Below the pieces are notes generated by a model. That model searched no databases. It had not been told where the DNA came from and saw nothing but the letters and a program-made list of their open reading frames with translations. A program made the translations under genes and the position numbers. Shown here one piece after another: positions 35,873 through 44,986 of a stretch of 64,000 bases of DNA; the stretch's first letter is position 1, and each line of letters begins with the position of its first letter. The stretch covers positions 17,506 to 81,505 of the forward strand of contig CALHYX010000024.1 in the NCBI GenBank assembly GCA_938041035.1, written 5' to 3'. This DNA is from an uncultured Acidimicrobiales bacterium (GTDB lineage Bacteria > Actinomycetota > Acidimicrobiia > Acidimicrobiales > SHLQ01).

Positions 35873-36921
35873 ACCCGCAGCGACTTCTGGTCACCGGGCA
35901 CGACGGCTACATCGGTACCGTGCTCGTCCCGATGCTCCAGCGCCGTGGTCACACGGTGGTCGGTCTCGATTCCGGCCTCTTTCGCGCGTGCGCGTTCGGT
36001 GCCGAGCGCGGCTCGGCCGACGAGGTCATCACGGCCGACGTGCGCGACGTCGAACCGGCCCACCTCGACGGAATCGATGCCGTCCTACACCTCGCCGCCC
36101 TGTCGAACGACCCGCTCGGCAACCTCGACGCCGAGGTCACCGAGGAGATCAACCATCACGCCACCGTCGATCTTGCGATTGCCGCCAAGACGGCCGGCGT
36201 GAGCCGGTACCTGTATTCCTCGTCGTGCAGCCTCTACGGCATGCAGGGCGACGACGCGCTCGACGAGTCGGCGGCGTTCAACCCGATGACCCCGTACGGC
36301 CGATCGAAACTCGATGGCGAGGTCAACCTTCGCGCTTTGGCCGACGACGAGTTCTCGCCGGCGTACCTGCGCAACGCCACCGCCTTCGGGCTTTCGCCCC
36401 GACTGCGCGGCGATCTGGTGGTGAACAATCTCACCGGCTGGGCGGTGGCCACCGGTCAGGTCTACCTGAAGAGCGACGGCACTTCGTGGCGCCCACTCAC
36501 CCACATCGAGGACATCTCCCGGGCATTCATCGCGCTGCTCGAGGCCGACCGCAATCTCATGCACGATGAGGCGTTCAACGTCGGGGCCACTGCGGAGAAC
36601 TACCGCATTCGCGACGTGGCCGAGATCGTGGCCGAGGTGGTGCCCGACTCCGTGGTGACGCTGAGCGACACCGCCTTCGACGACCCCCGCAACTACCGGG
36701 TGAACTGCGACAAGTTCGCCGACCGGTTTCCGGACTTCGCGCCCACCTGGACGGTGCGGGCCGGAGTTGAAGAGCTCTACCGCGCCATGGTCGACAACGA
36801 GCTCAGCGTCGAAACGCTCGAAGGCCCGGCGCTGATGCGCGTCGACCACGTCAAGGCCCTCATCGCCGCCGGCGTCATCGACACCGACCTGCGGTTCCGG
36901 CACCGCAACGGCCGTGACTGA
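35854..36921 (+). CDS. NAD-dependent sugar epimerase/dehydratase
   Basis: The 355-residue extended SDR has 'RLLVTGHDGYIGTVLVPML' (GxxGxxG dinucleotide-binding loop), an 'AVLHLAALSNDPLGN' strand, and the catalytic Ser-Tyr-Lys set ('SSSCSLYG', then 'YGRSKLDGE'). It acts on a nucleotide sugar, as epimerase or dehydratase. The start was placed at ATG35854, inside the end of rfbF; a GTG three codons later is equally possible. It overlaps the next methyltransferase gene by eight bases, so the whole cluster is one tight operon. It has the fold of an RfbG-type dehydratase too, but the sequence does not settle which. Confidence 0.88.
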   Translation: MEGVGLNPQRLLVTGHDGYIGTVLVPMLQRRGHTVVGLDSGLFRACAFGAERGSADEVITADVRDVEPAHLDGIDAVLHLAALSNDPLGNLDAEVTEEINHHATVDLAIAAKTAGVSRYLYSSSCSLYGMQGDDALDESAAFNPMTPYGRSKLDGEVNLRALADDEFSPAYLRNATAFGLSPRLRGDLVVNNLTGWAVATGQVYLKSDGTSWRPLTHIEDISRAFIALLEADRNLMHDEAFNVGATAENYRIRDVAEIVAEVVPDSVVTLSDTAFDDPRNYRVNCDKFADRFPDFAPTWTVRAGVEELYRAMVDNELSVETLEGPALMRVDHVKALIAAGVIDTDLRFRHRNGRD

Positions 36922-38149
36922 GCCCGCGGGGGTGGTGTGTCGGTCGTGCGGGCGACCGGACCCGCAACCCTTTCTCGACCTCGGCCACACCCCGCTGGCC
37001 GATGCGCTGGTGAAGCCCGACGCGGTCGGCCGGCCCGAAGATCGGTTTCCGCTCGTCGTGGCGTACTGCCCCCGCTGTCACCTCGTGCAGATCACCGAGG
37101 AGGTCCCGCAGGAGAGGTTGTTCGTCGACAACTACCTGTACTTCTCGTCGTTCAGCGACATCGTCACCAGCCATGGTCGCGCCCACGCCGACAACCTCGT
37201 TGAGACACGGGGGCTGGGCGCCGACTCCCTCGTGGTCGAGTTGGCGAGCAACGACGGCTATCTGCTGCGCCGCTTCCTCGATGCAGGCGTGCCGGTACTC
37301 GGCATCGACCCGGCGCCGGACCAGGCCGCAGCAGCGATCGCCCAGGGTGTTCCGACGCTCACCGAATTCTTCGGCATCGCCATGGCCGAGCGGTTGCGAT
37401 CCAACGGCACCGGCGCCGACGTGATCATCGCCAACAACGTGATGGCCCACGTGCCGGACCTCAACGGATTCGTCGCCGGTATGGCCCACCTGCTGAACGA
37501 GGACGGCCTCATCACGGTCGAGAATCCGACGGTCCAGGATCTCATCGATCACGGTGAATTCGACACCGTTTACCACGAGCACTTCTGCTACTACTCCTGT
37601 CTGTCGGTCGACGCCCTGGTACGGCGCCACGGGTTGTTTCTGAACGACGTCGAGTACTTCCCCGAGCTGCACGGCGGCACGTTGCGCTGGTACATCGAGA
37701 AACGCGACGCGCCGACCGAACGCCTGGCGGAGCGACTCGCGCACGAGCGTCAGGCCGGCCTCGACGACTTCGCGTATTACGCGGACTTTGGCGATCGGGT
37801 CGAGGGCATCAAAGCCGACCTGCTCGCGTTGCTGCGCGATCTCGCCGATCAGGGTCGGACCGTCGCGGGGTACGGCGCCGCGGCCAAGGGTGCGACCCTG
37901 TTGAACTCGGTCGGGATTGGCACCGACCTGGTCGCCTGGGTCGTGGATCGCAACACCCATAAGCAGGGCCTGCACATGCCGGGCACCAACCAGGAGATTC
38001 GGGACCCCGCCGTCCTGCTCACCGACGCCCCCGACCACGTCTTGCTGCTCGCCTGGAACCACATCGCGGAGATCCGGGTGCAACAGGAGGAGTACCTCGC
38101 CCGGGGCGGACGCTTCATCGTGCCGGTCCCGACGCCGAAGGTTCTGTAA
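36914..38149 (+). CDS. Sugar C-methyltransferase, TylC3/TcaB9 type (paralog 1)
   Basis: The 411-residue protein has the three-part layout of NDP-hexose C-methyltransferases: an N-terminal zinc domain (Cys9, Cys12 and Cys52, Cys55), a Rossmann SAM domain ('VVELASNDGYLL', 107-118) and a C-terminal domain with 'VAGYGAAAKGATLLN'. The motif YHEH at 220-223 matches the catalytic Tyr/Glu/His of TcaB9. It would add a methyl group to C3 of a deoxysugar. Starts GTG36914, inside the end of the epimerase. It is followed by two more paralogs, of which this one keeps the most classical active site. Confidence 0.9.
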   Translation: MTEPAGVVCRSCGRPDPQPFLDLGHTPLADALVKPDAVGRPEDRFPLVVAYCPRCHLVQITEEVPQERLFVDNYLYFSSFSDIVTSHGRAHADNLVETRGLGADSLVVELASNDGYLLRRFLDAGVPVLGIDPAPDQAAAAIAQGVPTLTEFFGIAMAERLRSNGTGADVIIANNVMAHVPDLNGFVAGMAHLLNEDGLITVENPTVQDLIDHGEFDTVYHEHFCYYSCLSVDALVRRHGLFLNDVEYFPELHGGTLRWYIEKRDAPTERLAERLAHERQAGLDDFAYYADFGDRVEGIKADLLALLRDLADQGRTVAGYGAAAKGATLLNSVGIGTDLVAWVVDRNTHKQGLHMPGTNQEIRDPAVLLTDAPDHVLLLAWNHIAEIRVQQEEYLARGGRFIVPVPTPKVL

Positions 38150-39357
38150 TGGCTGTATCTCCGGACGATCTCTCGCGCCCCGACACCCTGACCTGCCCCG
38201 CCTGCGGGGAGGCCAACGCCGCGGTCCTGCATACCGAGACGGCGATACCGGTGAACTCCTGTCTCCTCGTCGACACCGAAGCCGAGGCGATCGCTTTCGG
38301 CCGGGGCGACATGGCCTTTGCGCTGTGCGCCGACTGTGGTTTCGCCTTCAACGCCGCCTTCGACCAGAAGCTGGCCGAATACGACCAGCGTTACGAGGAG
38401 ACCCAGCAGTTCTCCGGGCGCTTCGTGGAGTTCGCCACCGATCTCGCCCGCCGCTGGGTGGTCGACTACGACCTCGCCGGCAAGCGGGTCCTCGAAGTCG
38501 GCTGCGGGAAAGGCGAATTTCTGGTGATGATGGCCGACGCCGGAATCGGCTCGGGCATCGGCATCGACCCCGGGGTACACCCCGAACGGATCGACAACGC
38601 CGGGCACGACCTGACCTGGATTCCCGACTTCTACTCCGCGGACTACACCCACCTCGAAGCCGACGCCATCGTGTGTCGCCACACCCTCGAACACATCCCC
38701 GATGTGGCGGACTTCATGACCCGCATCCGGGCGGCCATCGGCGATCAGACCGACACCGTCGTCCTGTTCGAGCTGCCCGACGTACAACGGATCCTCGACG
38801 AGGTCGCGTTCTGGGACATCTACTACGAGCACTGCTCGTACTTCGGGGCCGGCTCGCTCGCCCGGCTGTTCCGGCGCACCGGCTTCGAGGTGCTCGACGT
38901 GCAACGCGAGTACGACGATCAGTACCTGGTGATCGCCGCCCGACCATCGACCACACCCGCCGGCGGGGCGCCGCTGCCGATCGAGGACGACCTGGAGGCG
39001 CTGCGGTCCGGCGCGGCCGGATTCGGCCCCGGTTACCGATCGTTGATCGACCGCTGGTCGACCCGACTGGCCGAGGCGGAAACGTCGGGTGAGCGCGTGG
39101 TGATCTGGGGCAGCGGCTCCAAGGGGGTGTCGTTTCTCAGCAACCTCGGCGGTGGCCGCCACGTCGATGCCGCGGTCGACATCAATCCGTTCAAGTGGGG
39201 CAAGTTCATGGCCGGTACCGGCCACCCCATCGTCGGCCCGGACGATCTTCCCGCTCAGCCACCCGATCTCGTGATCGTGATGAACCCGATCTACACCGAG
39301 GAGATCACCGCCGAGCTGGCCTCCCGCGGGCTGCACCCCGTGGTCGAGGCGCTGTAG
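38149..39357 (+). CDS. Sugar C-methyltransferase-like protein (paralog 2)
   Basis: The 402-residue protein has the same layout: zinc motif Cys16, Cys19 with Cys60, Cys63; SAM motif 'VLEVGCGKGEFL'; catalytic-region 'IYYEHCSYF'; and C-terminal 'VVIWGSGSKGVSFLSNLG'. The YHEH motif of paralog 1 is YYEH here, keeping Glu-His. It overlaps the stop of paralog 1 by one base (TAATG). Sequence outside the motifs differs strongly from paralogs 1 and 3, so this is not a recent duplicate; a different sugar position or a non-sugar acceptor is possible. Confidence 0.87.
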   Translation: MAVSPDDLSRPDTLTCPACGEANAAVLHTETAIPVNSCLLVDTEAEAIAFGRGDMAFALCADCGFAFNAAFDQKLAEYDQRYEETQQFSGRFVEFATDLARRWVVDYDLAGKRVLEVGCGKGEFLVMMADAGIGSGIGIDPGVHPERIDNAGHDLTWIPDFYSADYTHLEADAIVCRHTLEHIPDVADFMTRIRAAIGDQTDTVVLFELPDVQRILDEVAFWDIYYEHCSYFGAGSLARLFRRTGFEVLDVQREYDDQYLVIAARPSTTPAGGAPLPIEDDLEALRSGAAGFGPGYRSLIDRWSTRLAEAETSGERVVIWGSGSKGVSFLSNLGGGRHVDAAVDINPFKWGKFMAGTGHPIVGPDDLPAQPPDLVIVMNPIYTEEITAELASRGLHPVVEAL

Positions 39358-39360
39358 CCG

Positions 39361-40542
39361 ATGGCGGTTCCGGTGTGCCCGGTGTGCCGCACCGACGATG
39401 CGGTCGCCGTACTCGAACTCGGCGAGCTGCCCGTGCTGCCGAACTCACCGGCGGCAACACCTGCCCGGGCTGTCGCCGCCGCTCGAGGCGACCTCGAACT
39501 GGTGTGTTGCCGGACGTGCGCCCACCTGTGGAACCGTCGCTTCGACGAGTCGAAGCTCGTCTACGACACGGCGTATGAGAACACGTTGCACCACTCGCCG
39601 GTCTTTCGCGAATACGCCGAAGGCCTGGCCGACCGGTTGATTGCCGAGTTCGGGCTCGGCGGCGCGCTGATCGGGGAGTTCGGGGCCGGCTCCGGGCACT
39701 TTCTCGCGTTGTTGTGCGACCGGGCCGAGGCCCGCGGCGTGGGCTTCGACCCGGGTGCGGGCGCGGAACGAAGCGGTGACCTCGGTACCGACCGGGTCGA
39801 ACTGCGGGCGAGCGCGTTTGTCGTCGATGGCTCCTTCAGGCCGGACTTCGTGTTTTCACAGCACGCCCTCGAACACCTGGTCGACCCCGCCGCTGTCGTC
39901 GCACCGATCGTCGCGGCCCTCGCGCCGGGCACGGGCGGCTACCACGAGGTCCCGAACGGGGCCTTCCTGCTCGAACACCGGGCCGTCTGGGATCTGATCT
40001 ACGAACACGTCTCGGTGTTTACCCCACCGTCATTTCGGCGCCTGCTCACTCAGCTCGGCCTGGACGTACGCGCGGTCACGGCCGCCTTTGGCGATCAGTA
40101 TCTGGCGGCGGAGGTCGAGCGGGCGCCACCCGGAGGATCTCCCCTCGCCGAGGATGAGGCCACCTCGTCCGCGGTCGCCGCGGTGGTGGCCGAAGCTGTG
40201 CGATTCGGCGCAGACGTGGCGGCCGGTTTGGCCGACGCGGCCACGTCGTTCGGACGATGGCGGCGCGACGGACCCGTCGCCGTGTGGGGCGCCGGGTCGA
40301 AGGGTGTCAGCTACTGCAATCTCATCGCCGCGGCGGACCCCGGTGTGCTGGTGGTCGACATCAACCCTCGTAAGGAGGGGCTGTTCATCGCGGGCAGCGG
40401 GCACCGGATCGTCGCGCCCAGCGCGCTCGTCGAGCTACGGCCCGCCCATGTGGTGATCGCCAACCCGCTGTACCGCGACGAGATCACGGGTCAGCTGGCG
40501 GCGTTGGGCCTCGCGCCCGAGGTGCACGTCCTCTTCGCCTGA
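39361..40542 (+). CDS. Sugar C-methyltransferase-like protein (paralog 3)
   Basis: The 393-residue protein again has zinc cysteines (Cys6, Cys9, Cys50, Cys53, with an extra Cys49), a SAM domain ('LIGEFGAGSGHFLALL'), the catalytic-region 'LIYEHVSVFTPPSF', and the C-terminal 'VAVWGAGSKGVSYCNLI'. It begins four bases after the stop of paralog 2. It is closer to paralog 2 than to 1 by these motifs ('WG-x-GSKGVS'). It ends the sugar operon; the following gene is convergent. Confidence 0.87.
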   Translation: MAVPVCPVCRTDDAVAVLELGELPVLPNSPAATPARAVAAARGDLELVCCRTCAHLWNRRFDESKLVYDTAYENTLHHSPVFREYAEGLADRLIAEFGLGGALIGEFGAGSGHFLALLCDRAEARGVGFDPGAGAERSGDLGTDRVELRASAFVVDGSFRPDFVFSQHALEHLVDPAAVVAPIVAALAPGTGGYHEVPNGAFLLEHRAVWDLIYEHVSVFTPPSFRRLLTQLGLDVRAVTAAFGDQYLAAEVERAPPGGSPLAEDEATSSAVAAVVAEAVRFGADVAAGLADAATSFGRWRRDGPVAVWGAGSKGVSYCNLIAAADPGVLVVDINPRKEGLFIAGSGHRIVAPSALVELRPAHVVIANPLYRDEITGQLAALGLAPEVHVLFA

Positions 40543-40563
40543 GCGGTACCGGTCCGCGGTTGG

Positions 40564-41391
40564 CTACAGCCGCTTCGCCGAATAGATGGCGGTGCGAAAC
40601 GGTCGTTCGACCGCACCGCCGAAGTCGGCGTCGACCAGCTCCTCGATCGCCCGCAACAACTCGGTTCGCACGGCGGCGCCCAACGCCATCCAGTGCGAGA
40701 TCGATCGCAGGAGGCCGACCACTGCGGCGGAGGTGTGCGTCGCGGTCCAGGACACGTTGGTGATCTCGACCGGGCCGAAGCGATCGATGGCGGCGAACTC
40801 ATCGATGCGGGACTGGCGATCGAGCGCGTACGGATGGGCGCCGATGCCGGCACCGCCGTGTTCGGCGCTGTCGGCCAGGTGCGGTGCGTGTTCGTGCAGC
40901 AACGGTTGCACGGCCTCGCGAAACGGGTCGGGCCGGTCGGGATCTCCGTAGTGGTTCCACCACAACGCGATCGAGCCGCCGGGGCGAAGCGCATCGGCCG
41001 CCCGATGGAGACCCAACTCGGGCGGTACCCAGTGGAACGAGGTCGCCGCGGCGACGAGATCGAAGCTCGCGGGCTCGACATCGACCGTCTCGAACGCGCC
41101 CTGGCGAACCTCGAATTTCCGGCCGGCGTGCCGGTCGCGCAACCCGGCGACGAACTCGGCACCGAGCTCGACGGCCACCACGCTGGCACCGGCGTCGAGC
41201 AGCGGTCCCGTGGCCTGCCCGGGACCGGGTCCGACCTCCAGCACGCGACAACCGGGCCCCAACCCGCACGATGCGCGCAGATGGTCGAACACCTCGGCCG
41301 GATACCCGGGTCGGCCGTCGAGATAGGCCTCGGCATCGGCGCTGAACAGTGCCCGCCGGATATCGTTGTCGAACTCTGATCGATCGGCCAC
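40564..41391 (-). CDS. Class I SAM-dependent methyltransferase
   Basis: The product (275 residues from GTG41391) has SAM motif I 'VLEVGPGPGQATGPLLDAGA', followed by 'VAVELGAEF' and 'FDLVAAATSFHWVPPELGL', the pattern of the UbiE/TAM-like group acting on small acceptors. The start is uncertain: a TTG at 41430 adds 13 residues ahead; the GTG gives 'MADRSEFDNDIRRALFSADAEAYLDGRPGYP', a common family beginning. It is convergent with the sugar operon. The acceptor is unknown. Confidence 0.82.
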   Translation of the reverse strand: MADRSEFDNDIRRALFSADAEAYLDGRPGYPAEVFDHLRASCGLGPGCRVLEVGPGPGQATGPLLDAGASVVAVELGAEFVAGLRDRHAGRKFEVRQGAFETVDVEPASFDLVAAATSFHWVPPELGLHRAADALRPGGSIALWWNHYGDPDRPDPFREAVQPLLHEHAPHLADSAEHGGAGIGAHPYALDRQSRIDEFAAIDRFGPVEITNVSWTATHTSAAVVGLLRSISHWMALGAAVRTELLRAIEELVDADFGGAVERPFRTAIYSAKRL

Positions 41392-41532
41392 GAGGTCAGT
41401 AGAACATGGTGGCTGCCCGATGACCGACAAGTTCCGAACGTCTTCGGGCGGTTCGCCGGGTCGCTCGGCGCCCGTGGTAGCACGAGGGGAGCGGTATCTC
41501 CCGCGAACTCGTCAACCCCAGGAGACGCGCCC

Positions 41533-42168
41533 ATGTCGGCCGGTGGCACACAGCTGTACGCCAACCTCGACCCGGCGACGGTGCCGGCCCCGGTGCAGGC
41601 CGCCGTCGCCGCGGCCGAGGCGTTGTCGTTCGAGCTGTGTGTGCATCCGGCGACCGGTCGGCTGCTTCAGTCGCTCGGAGCGGGCGTCGCCCCCGGTGCA
41701 ACCGTGGCCGAGATCGGGACGGGTACCGGCGCCGGGCTCGGTTGGCTGACCAGCTTTGCGAGCCCCGAGGTGTCGTTCGTCAGCATCGAAATCGACGAGA
41801 ACCGGGCGAGGGCGGCCCGGGCGGTATTCGCCGACCGACCCAACGTGAGCGTGGCGCACGGCGACGCCGGCGAGCTGTACGAACGGGGACCCTTTGACCT
41901 GCTCGTCTTCGACGGTGGCTGGGGAACCGGTAAGACCGGGGGCCAACGGGTCGAGATCGCCGATGTGGTCAAGCCCTACGGCTCGTTCACCATCGATGAC
42001 TTCTCACCCATGCGGCAGTGGCCCCCCGAGTTCGACGGTCAACTCGACGCCGGGCGCCACTTCTGGCTCACCCATCCCGACGTGCTCGCCACCGAGGTGC
42101 AGGTGGCGCCGGACATGACGGTGCTGGTCGGACTGCACGTGCCGGATCGAGGTCAAACGCTCGCGTAG
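41533..42168 (+). CDS. O-methyltransferase-like SAM-dependent methyltransferase
   Basis: The 211-residue protein has 'TVAEIGTGTGAGLGWLTSFA' (SAM motif I), 'FVSIEIDENRARAARAVFA', 'GPFDLLVFDGGWGTGK' and 'TIDDFSPM', like the caffeoyl-CoA-type O-methyltransferase family, which uses a divalent metal. Start ATG41533 follows AGGAGA. Its 3' end overlaps the convergent cyclase gene by 16 bases. The substrate is unknown. Confidence 0.78.
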   Translation: MSAGGTQLYANLDPATVPAPVQAAVAAAEALSFELCVHPATGRLLQSLGAGVAPGATVAEIGTGTGAGLGWLTSFASPEVSFVSIEIDENRARAARAVFADRPNVSVAHGDAGELYERGPFDLLVFDGGWGTGKTGGQRVEIADVVKPYGSFTIDDFSPMRQWPPEFDGQLDAGRHFWLTHPDVLATEVQVAPDMTVLVGLHVPDRGQTLA

Positions 42169-42830
42169 GCGCGCACCGTGAACGTGCCGCACCCCTCGAT
42201 CTTCGGAGGTACTGCGGTGAACGTGAACCCCGTCGCCGGCAGGTGGTCGAGGTTGGTCAGGTGCTCGATGATCGGGATGTCGCGGCGCAGCAATTCGGTG
42301 TGTACCGGGCGCTCGCCACCCTCGGTGGTGTCGATGTTCAGAGAATCGATGCCGACGCAGGCAACATCCGCGGCGACCAGGGCGTGGGCGGATGCTTCGG
42401 TGAGGAAGGGGTGGCGATCGAGGTAGGCATCGGTTCCCCAGTGGTGGGAATGGTCGGTACGGACCAGTACCGCGTGCCCGGCCAGGCCGACCAGGTCCGC
42501 CGGGTCCAGCTCGATGCCGGGCTCGTCGATGTCGGGGTTACGGTCGGCGGCATCGGGGGAGCGGTCGAGACACACGGCGGGCACCGCGGCGACCCGGTCG
42601 AGGTCGAGGCCGGTGAGATCGTGGCCGTCGTCGAAGCGGTGGAACGGCACGTCGAGGTAGGTGCCGGTGTTGGTGCAGAGGGTGACGAGTCCGATGTGGA
42701 ACCGGATGCCGGGGCCGTAAATCGTCTCGGCCGCCTCCCGGGTGAGGTGCGAGGCCACGATCGGGGTCGGCAGACCCGGGTAGGTGGTCATGCCGTCGGT
42801 GATGACGTGGCTGAGATCGATGTTGGCCAT
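42153..42830 (-). CDS. Cyclase/formamidase-family protein with altered metal motif
   Basis: The 225-residue protein matches the kynurenine formamidase/cyclase family: '[17 protein letters not shown]' at the start and the signature segment '[12 protein letters not shown]' at residues 53-64. The usual motif is HxGTHxDxPxH, three His and an Asp binding metal; here the first His is Asn54 and the second Tyr58, with Asp60 and His64 kept. The metal site is thus partly lost or rebuilt, so catalysis may differ. A CAGACT -10-like box lies five bases before ATG42830. Confidence 0.85.
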   Translation of the reverse strand: MANIDLSHVITDGMTTYPGLPTPIVASHLTREAAETIYGPGIRFHIGLVTLCTNTGTYLDVPFHRFDDGHDLTGLDLDRVAAVPAVCLDRSPDAADRNPDIDEPGIELDPADLVGLAGHAVLVRTDHSHHWGTDAYLDRHPFLTEASAHALVAADVACVGIDSLNIDTTEGGERPVHTELLRRDIPIIEHLTNLDHLPATGFTFTAVPPKIEGCGTFTVRAYASV

Positions 42831-42835
42831 ACCCC

Positions 42836-42841
42836 AGTCTG
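42836..42841 (-). promoter_or_regulatory. -10-like box CAGACT before cyclase gene
   Basis: CAGACT followed by five bases and ATG42830 mirrors the TAGACT arrangement of the glycosyltransferase gene; one base departs from TANNNT, so it is the weakest of the set. Confidence 0.35.
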
Positions 42842-42988
42842 CCCGGTTTTCCTCGCAGGTCGATCCCCATCGACGGTCGGGATCACCACCGTTCGGGCCA
42901 CGTGGTCCGCCGTCGTCTCCGGGCGCCAGAAGTGGCCCGCCGCACCGGCGTCGAGCAGACTGCCAGGCGAACCCAGCCGAGGAGAACC

Positions 42989-43975
42989 ATGTTCCGCGCC
43001 CTGTTGCTCGAACGCGACGAAAACAAGACCGTCAGCCACCGCTTCGCCGACCTCGACGAATCCGAGTTGCCCGAGGGTGAGGTCACCGTGGACGTGGAGT
43101 ACTCGACCATCAATTACAAGGACGGACTCGCCGTCGCCGGCCGTCCCGGTGTGGTGCGGGCCTGGCCCATGGTTCCCGGTATCGACTTCGCCGGTACCGT
43201 CGCGGCGAGCGATTCGGCCACCTACGCCGACGGCGACAAGGTTGTGCTCAACGGCTGGGGTGTGGGCGAGGGGCACTGGGGCGGACTGGCCACCAAGGCC
43301 CGGGTGCCCGCCGACTACCTGGTGCCGTTGCCGAGCGCGTTCAGCACCGAGCAGGCCATGGCGATCGGTACCGCCGGCTACACGGCCATGTTGTGCGTCC
43401 TGGCCCTCGAAGATCACGGGGTGAAACCGGACCAGGGGCCCGTGGTCGTCACCGGCGCCTCCGGCGGGGTCGGTAGCACCGCGGTGGCGCTCCTCGCCGC
43501 CAACGGTTTCGAGGTTGTCGCCAGCACGGGGCGTCCGGCCGAAGCCGACTACCTGCGCGAACTTGGCGCCGCCGACGTCATCGACCGCGAGGAGCTCTCC
43601 GGCGAGGGCCCACCGCTGGGCAAGGGGCGCTGGGCCGGGGCGATCGATTCCGTCGGCAGCACCACGCTCGCCACCGTCTTGTCGACCACCCTCGACGAGG
43701 GCTGCGTCGCCGCCTGTGGCCTGGCCCAGGGCCCGGATCTGCCGGCCACGGTACTTCCGTTCATTCTGCGCGGCGTCACCCTTGCCGGGGTGAACTCGGT
43801 GACCCAGCCCTTTGCCCGCCGCGTGCAGGCCTGGGACCGGCTGGCCCGCGACCTCGACCCGGCAAAGCTCGCTTCGATGACCACGGTCGAGCCGCTCGAA
43901 GCGGTGCCCGGTCTCGCCGACCGGATCCTCGATGGGCAGATCCGCGGGCGGGTCGTCATCGACGTGCGGGCCTGA
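42989..43975 (+). CDS. acuI: Acrylyl-CoA reductase family, YhdH/AcuI type
   Basis: The 328-residue MDR protein has '[18 protein letters not shown]', '[12 protein letters not shown]', '[18 protein letters not shown]', '[18 protein letters not shown]' and '[19 protein letters not shown]', the full YhdH/AcuI pattern. AcuI reduces acryloyl-CoA to propionyl-CoA with NADPH, in 3-hydroxypropionate and DMSP catabolism and as a detoxifier. It needs no zinc. ATG42989 follows GAGGAGAAC. No DMSP lyase or demethylase is nearby, so the physiological source of acryloyl-CoA is open. Confidence 0.92.
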   Translation: MFRALLLERDENKTVSHRFADLDESELPEGEVTVDVEYSTINYKDGLAVAGRPGVVRAWPMVPGIDFAGTVAASDSATYADGDKVVLNGWGVGEGHWGGLATKARVPADYLVPLPSAFSTEQAMAIGTAGYTAMLCVLALEDHGVKPDQGPVVVTGASGGVGSTAVALLAANGFEVVASTGRPAEADYLRELGAADVIDREELSGEGPPLGKGRWAGAIDSVGSTTLATVLSTTLDEGCVAACGLAQGPDLPATVLPFILRGVTLAGVNSVTQPFARRVQAWDRLARDLDPAKLASMTTVEPLEAVPGLADRILDGQIRGRVVIDVRA

Positions 43976-43981
43976 GCCGCA

Positions 43982-43995
43982 CCCCGGATCCGGGG
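43982..43995 (+). terminator. Palindrome CCCCGGATCCGGGG after acuI
   Basis: A perfect 14-base palindrome follows the acuI stop and precedes the -10 box of the next gene by three bases. With no loop or T-run it may be a terminator, or an operator for the next promoter. Confidence 0.35.
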
Positions 43996-43998
43996 CCC

Positions 43999-44004
43999 TA
44001 GACT
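43999..44004 (+). promoter_or_regulatory. -10 box TAGACT before methyltransferase gene (leaderless-type)
   Basis: TAGACT is followed by seven bases and ATG44012; no Shine-Dalgarno sequence fits. Confidence 0.5.
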
Positions 44005-44011
44005 GCCCGCC

Positions 44012-44953
44012 ATGGCCAACGACCCCTCCACCGTCGCCGACCCCGCTGCCGATCCGCTCGAGAGCCAAACCCCGCCTTCGTCAACGCAGCCCCAGACAAA
44101 AATGGAGGGCGAGGCGCAGTACTTCTCCGACACGAACAACCGGGCGACCCGGCAGGTGGGGTGGAATCGCAAGGGGTTCTTTCGGCGTGAACTTCGCGAA
44201 CGGCTCGAACTGGCGAGTGCGGCCAAGGACGCGCTGGGTGCACGCGACACGGTGCGCGCGCTGACGCTGGGCTGTGGCGACATGACCGGTGAGTGGGGCT
44301 TTCTGAACACGGTCGGGACCACCCAAATCGTTGCCTACGACGTCAGCGAGGGGCAACGCGACAAGTTCTTCGAACGGATCAAAGACACCGATTACTCCGT
44401 TGAGATCGACTACCGCATCGGTGATGTCTCCCAGGTCGATCTCGGTACCGACGAGTTCGATCTCGTGCTGATCCAGCAGTCGTATCACCACTTCGAAGAG
44501 GTTGAGTTGATCGCGGCCGCCGTCCGGCGGGCGCTTCGACCCGACGGTGTGTTCGTCCTCCACGACTACGTCGGCGAACCATTCCTTCAGCGTGGCCCGA
44601 AGCAGCGTGATGTTGCCGAGCGGGTCTGGAAGAACCTGCCCGATCGGCTTCGCCTGGGAGCGAACGGCGAGGTGTTTTCGGACCTCCACGTTCCGCCCAA
44701 GGAAATGCTCTCGCCCAACGAAGCGATCCGATCGCTGGCGATCCTCCCCGCGATCCGAGAGAACTTCGACGTCATCGACGAGCACATCTACGGCGGCCTG
44801 GTGTTCGCCGTGCTGAACGGCTTCAGCCAGAACTACACCTCCGAGGAAGACGAAACCCTCATGCGCGTCCTGTGGGAGATGGATGATGTCCTGACCCGCT
44901 CCGGGGGAATCGAGCCCAACTTCATCCGGGCGTTGTATCGACCGAAGCCGTAA
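44012..44953 (+). CDS. SAM-dependent methyltransferase
   Basis: The 313-residue protein has a disordered start rich in Asp, Pro, Ser and Thr (residues 1-30), then 'RALTLGCGDMTGEWGFLN' (SAM motif I), 'VAYDVSEGQRDKFFERI', 'DVSQVDLGTDEFDLVLIQQSYHHFEEVELIAAAVRRALRPDGVFVLHDYVGEP', a clear class I methyltransferase with an unusual acidic first strand. The acceptor is unknown. It follows acuI by 36 bases but has its own -10 box, so it is likely independent. Confidence 0.83.
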   Translation: MANDPSTVADPAADPLESQTPPSSTQPQTKMEGEAQYFSDTNNRATRQVGWNRKGFFRRELRERLELASAAKDALGARDTVRALTLGCGDMTGEWGFLNTVGTTQIVAYDVSEGQRDKFFERIKDTDYSVEIDYRIGDVSQVDLGTDEFDLVLIQQSYHHFEEVELIAAAVRRALRPDGVFVLHDYVGEPFLQRGPKQRDVAERVWKNLPDRLRLGANGEVFSDLHVPPKEMLSPNEAIRSLAILPAIRENFDVIDEHIYGGLVFAVLNGFSQNYTSEEDETLMRVLWEMDDVLTRSGGIEPNFIRALYRPKP

Positions 44954-44986
44954 CCGGTTCGACTCGGGCAACCCGCCCGGGACCGC

